Positions 62,789-64,000 of a DNA stretch of 64,000 bases are shown in pieces. Source of the DNA: Ciona intestinalis (taxonomy: Eukaryota > Chordata > Ascidiacea > Phlebobranchia > Cionidae). The stretch spans positions 1,134,300 through 1,198,299 of the forward strand of contig NC_020170.2 of assembly GCF_000224145.3 (NCBI RefSeq). Direction: 5' to 3'. The translations under genes were made by a program, and so were the position numbers. The notes beneath the pieces are model-generated. The model saw nothing but the letters and a program-made list of their open reading frames with translations, ran no database searches and had not been told where the DNA came from. The number at the start of each line of letters is the position of its first letter. The first letter of the stretch is position 1.

Positions 62789-63253
62789 TGTAATTATTTA
62801 AAATCTGAAAAAAATGTCACATAATAATCAAATAAAGAATCCATCACCATGTATATTTTAACAAAGTTAAAAAAATGTTATAAATCAAGAACAAAAAACA
62901 TTGAAAAGCCCCTTCAAAGCTCGAAAAAATACAAACACAGAAAAGAGCAATGAGTTTTGTACTAACTATCACTTTTTCAATTTAAAACTTAAAATGGGTT
63001 AGCCTATCTAGTATTCTAGTTTATCTTTTATGACTTAAAGCCAAGGTTATTATATTTTTTTGCTTATTTTAATCTTTAGCAACATTTCCTCTACGTGCAT
63101 GACAAACAATATGATCATTCGCAACCAAAACTATCTTAAACTCTTACATTTGAGTTAAAATGAATACCGAACTTTGATCCTTACGTTGCGCTTGGTTGCC
63201 CAAAATCTGTAAACATTATTGCGTCATAAATCAGATCAGCTGGTAAAACTTAC

Positions 63254-63480
63254 CATATAGAAATCATATTATGGCTCTGGTGGTCCATAGATGGGGAGTT
63301 AAAAATGGCTGTTCGTATATGATCATCTTCTAGGTTATTACGTTTAGGTAAAAATGTTTCAAGCCCCGTCCTATAAATGTGTTAATATGAGTTTACATCG
63401 CACTCCGTATATAAACATATATACAAACATGTTTAAATATATATGTTTATATACCGACTCTGATCGGACTCATTCGTCAT
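63254..63480 (-). CDS. spliced 47-codon upstream ORF of the acyltransferase transcript
   Basis: ATG at 63480; exon 63480-63455 joins 63370-63254 through a GT-AG intron with matching phase. The peptide is MTNESDQSRTGLETFLPKR and then a further 28 residues that include NNLEDDHIRTAIFNS. Exon B ends in TG before a strong donor (GTAAGT). If spliced to the acyltransferase exon, whose acceptor is followed by A at 62804, the frame ends at once in TGA, 15 nt before the acyltransferase ATG at 62788. An alternative acceptor near 63209 also begins with A and gives the same stop. No family is recognised. It could be a regulatory upstream ORF, or the first unit of the short-spaced operons known in Ciona. 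Confidence 0.45.
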
Positions 63481-63771
63481 CTGCTTTCCAAGATATCTTT
63501 GCTGTGTAAAAAAGAAACTATAATGCGAAGGACGCGAGGACCTTTCAGAGAGAGAGGGGAGAGAGAATCGGCTGTTGCAAGGGAAGACTATTAAGTGGAT
63601 TCACTGTGCAATCTGCATTCATTTGTAAACGCGTGGAGTTTGGTTAACAGTGAACCGCGTCGTGTATGCCATAGACAGGTAAACCTCGTGTGGGGCTCGA
63701 TGGCAGCAGATTTTATATATTTTAATGTGTTTTATATTCTTCATTTCAAACAGGTTTAATATGTTGTAAAA
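63481..63771. promoter_or_regulatory. divergent promoter and leader of the ankyrin gene
   Basis: This separates the minus-strand upstream ORF from the plus-strand ankyrin gene. A plus-strand leader intron is supported by GACAG/GTAAAC at 63679 and TTTCAAACAG ending at 63753. Confidence 0.45.
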
Positions 63772-63974
63772 ATGTCTGGAAACAGCAATGCTCAAAAGTA
63801 TTATATTGACGAGATATTTACGGCCGCCGCTAATGGCGATGTCGAAGCAATTACTAAAGGATATAACATGCTGTCGATATCACCCGATGTTACGGACAAA
63901 ATGGGATGGACGCCACTTATGTGTGCGGCGAGGAATGGTCATGTTAACGTCATGGGATTCCTATTACAACAAGG
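63772..63974 (+). CDS. ankyrin-repeat protein, first coding exon (partial)
   Basis: The ATG at 63772 opens MSGNSNAQKYYIDEIFTAAA, then NGDVEAI and a canonical ankyrin repeat, GWTPLMCAARNGHVNVMGFL. The frame runs to a GTATAT donor after 63974 (67 codons plus 2 nt). The gene continues beyond the right edge. Many ankyrin proteins share this start, so the family member cannot be named from one repeat. The upstream AAAAATGTC context and a leader intron support the start. Confidence 0.75.
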
Positions 63975-64000
63975 GTATATTTACCTGTTAAATTATGTTA

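Overview
The window looks like ascidian (Ciona-type) nuclear DNA. It is AT-rich, has intron-dense genes with clean GT-AG introns, packs chordate genes closely on both strands, and carries dispersed short elements of a kind typical of Ciona: tRNA-headed SINEs, short inverted-repeat elements, and a family ending in GATGGGACACC. The species is inferred from these features and was not tested by a search. I built the gene models by reading exons, splice sites and codon phase by eye. In each complete model the phases agree at every junction and the summed exon length is a multiple of three.

Layout: (1) 1-2190, minus strand, the 5' part of an unrecognised gene that runs off the left edge. (2) 5171-16393, minus, a 20-exon FYVE-domain SARA/endofin homologue (1155 aa). 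(3) 17121-19175, plus, an intronless choline-transporter-like (SLC44/CTL) membrane protein (684 aa), divergent from the SARA gene. (4) 20732-29989, minus, a 12-exon OSR1/SPAK kinase (560 aa) whose largest intron holds a hAT-type transposon with a perfect 8-bp target duplication. (5) 31129-31260, minus, a possible 43-residue membrane peptide. (6) 32081-46051, minus, a 25-exon ARHGEF10-type Rho exchange factor (1374 aa). (7) 46.4-50.8 kb, a transposon-rich gap. (8) 50877-55646, plus, a 7-exon ANKUB1 homologue (668 aa) whose locus holds most of the GATGGGACACC elements and one assembly gap. (9) 57009-62788, minus, a 12-exon ER glycerol-3-phosphate acyltransferase (GPAT3/4 type), preceded by a spliced 47-codon upstream ORF. 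(10) 63772 onward, plus, the first coding exon of an ankyrin-repeat protein.

The genes do not form one pathway. They are ordinary host genes: endosomal TGF-beta scaffold, choline transport, WNK-pathway kinase, Rho activation, ankyrin/ubiquitin-like protein and glycerolipid synthesis. The most unusual points are the upstream ORF that would stop 15 nt before the acyltransferase start, a one-base frame conflict at that enzyme's C-terminus, a candidate 18-nt microexon in the same gene, a Rho-GEF C-terminus apparently made from dispersed repeat, and the pile-up of one short element family around ANKUB1. I saw no convincing new biological system beyond these.
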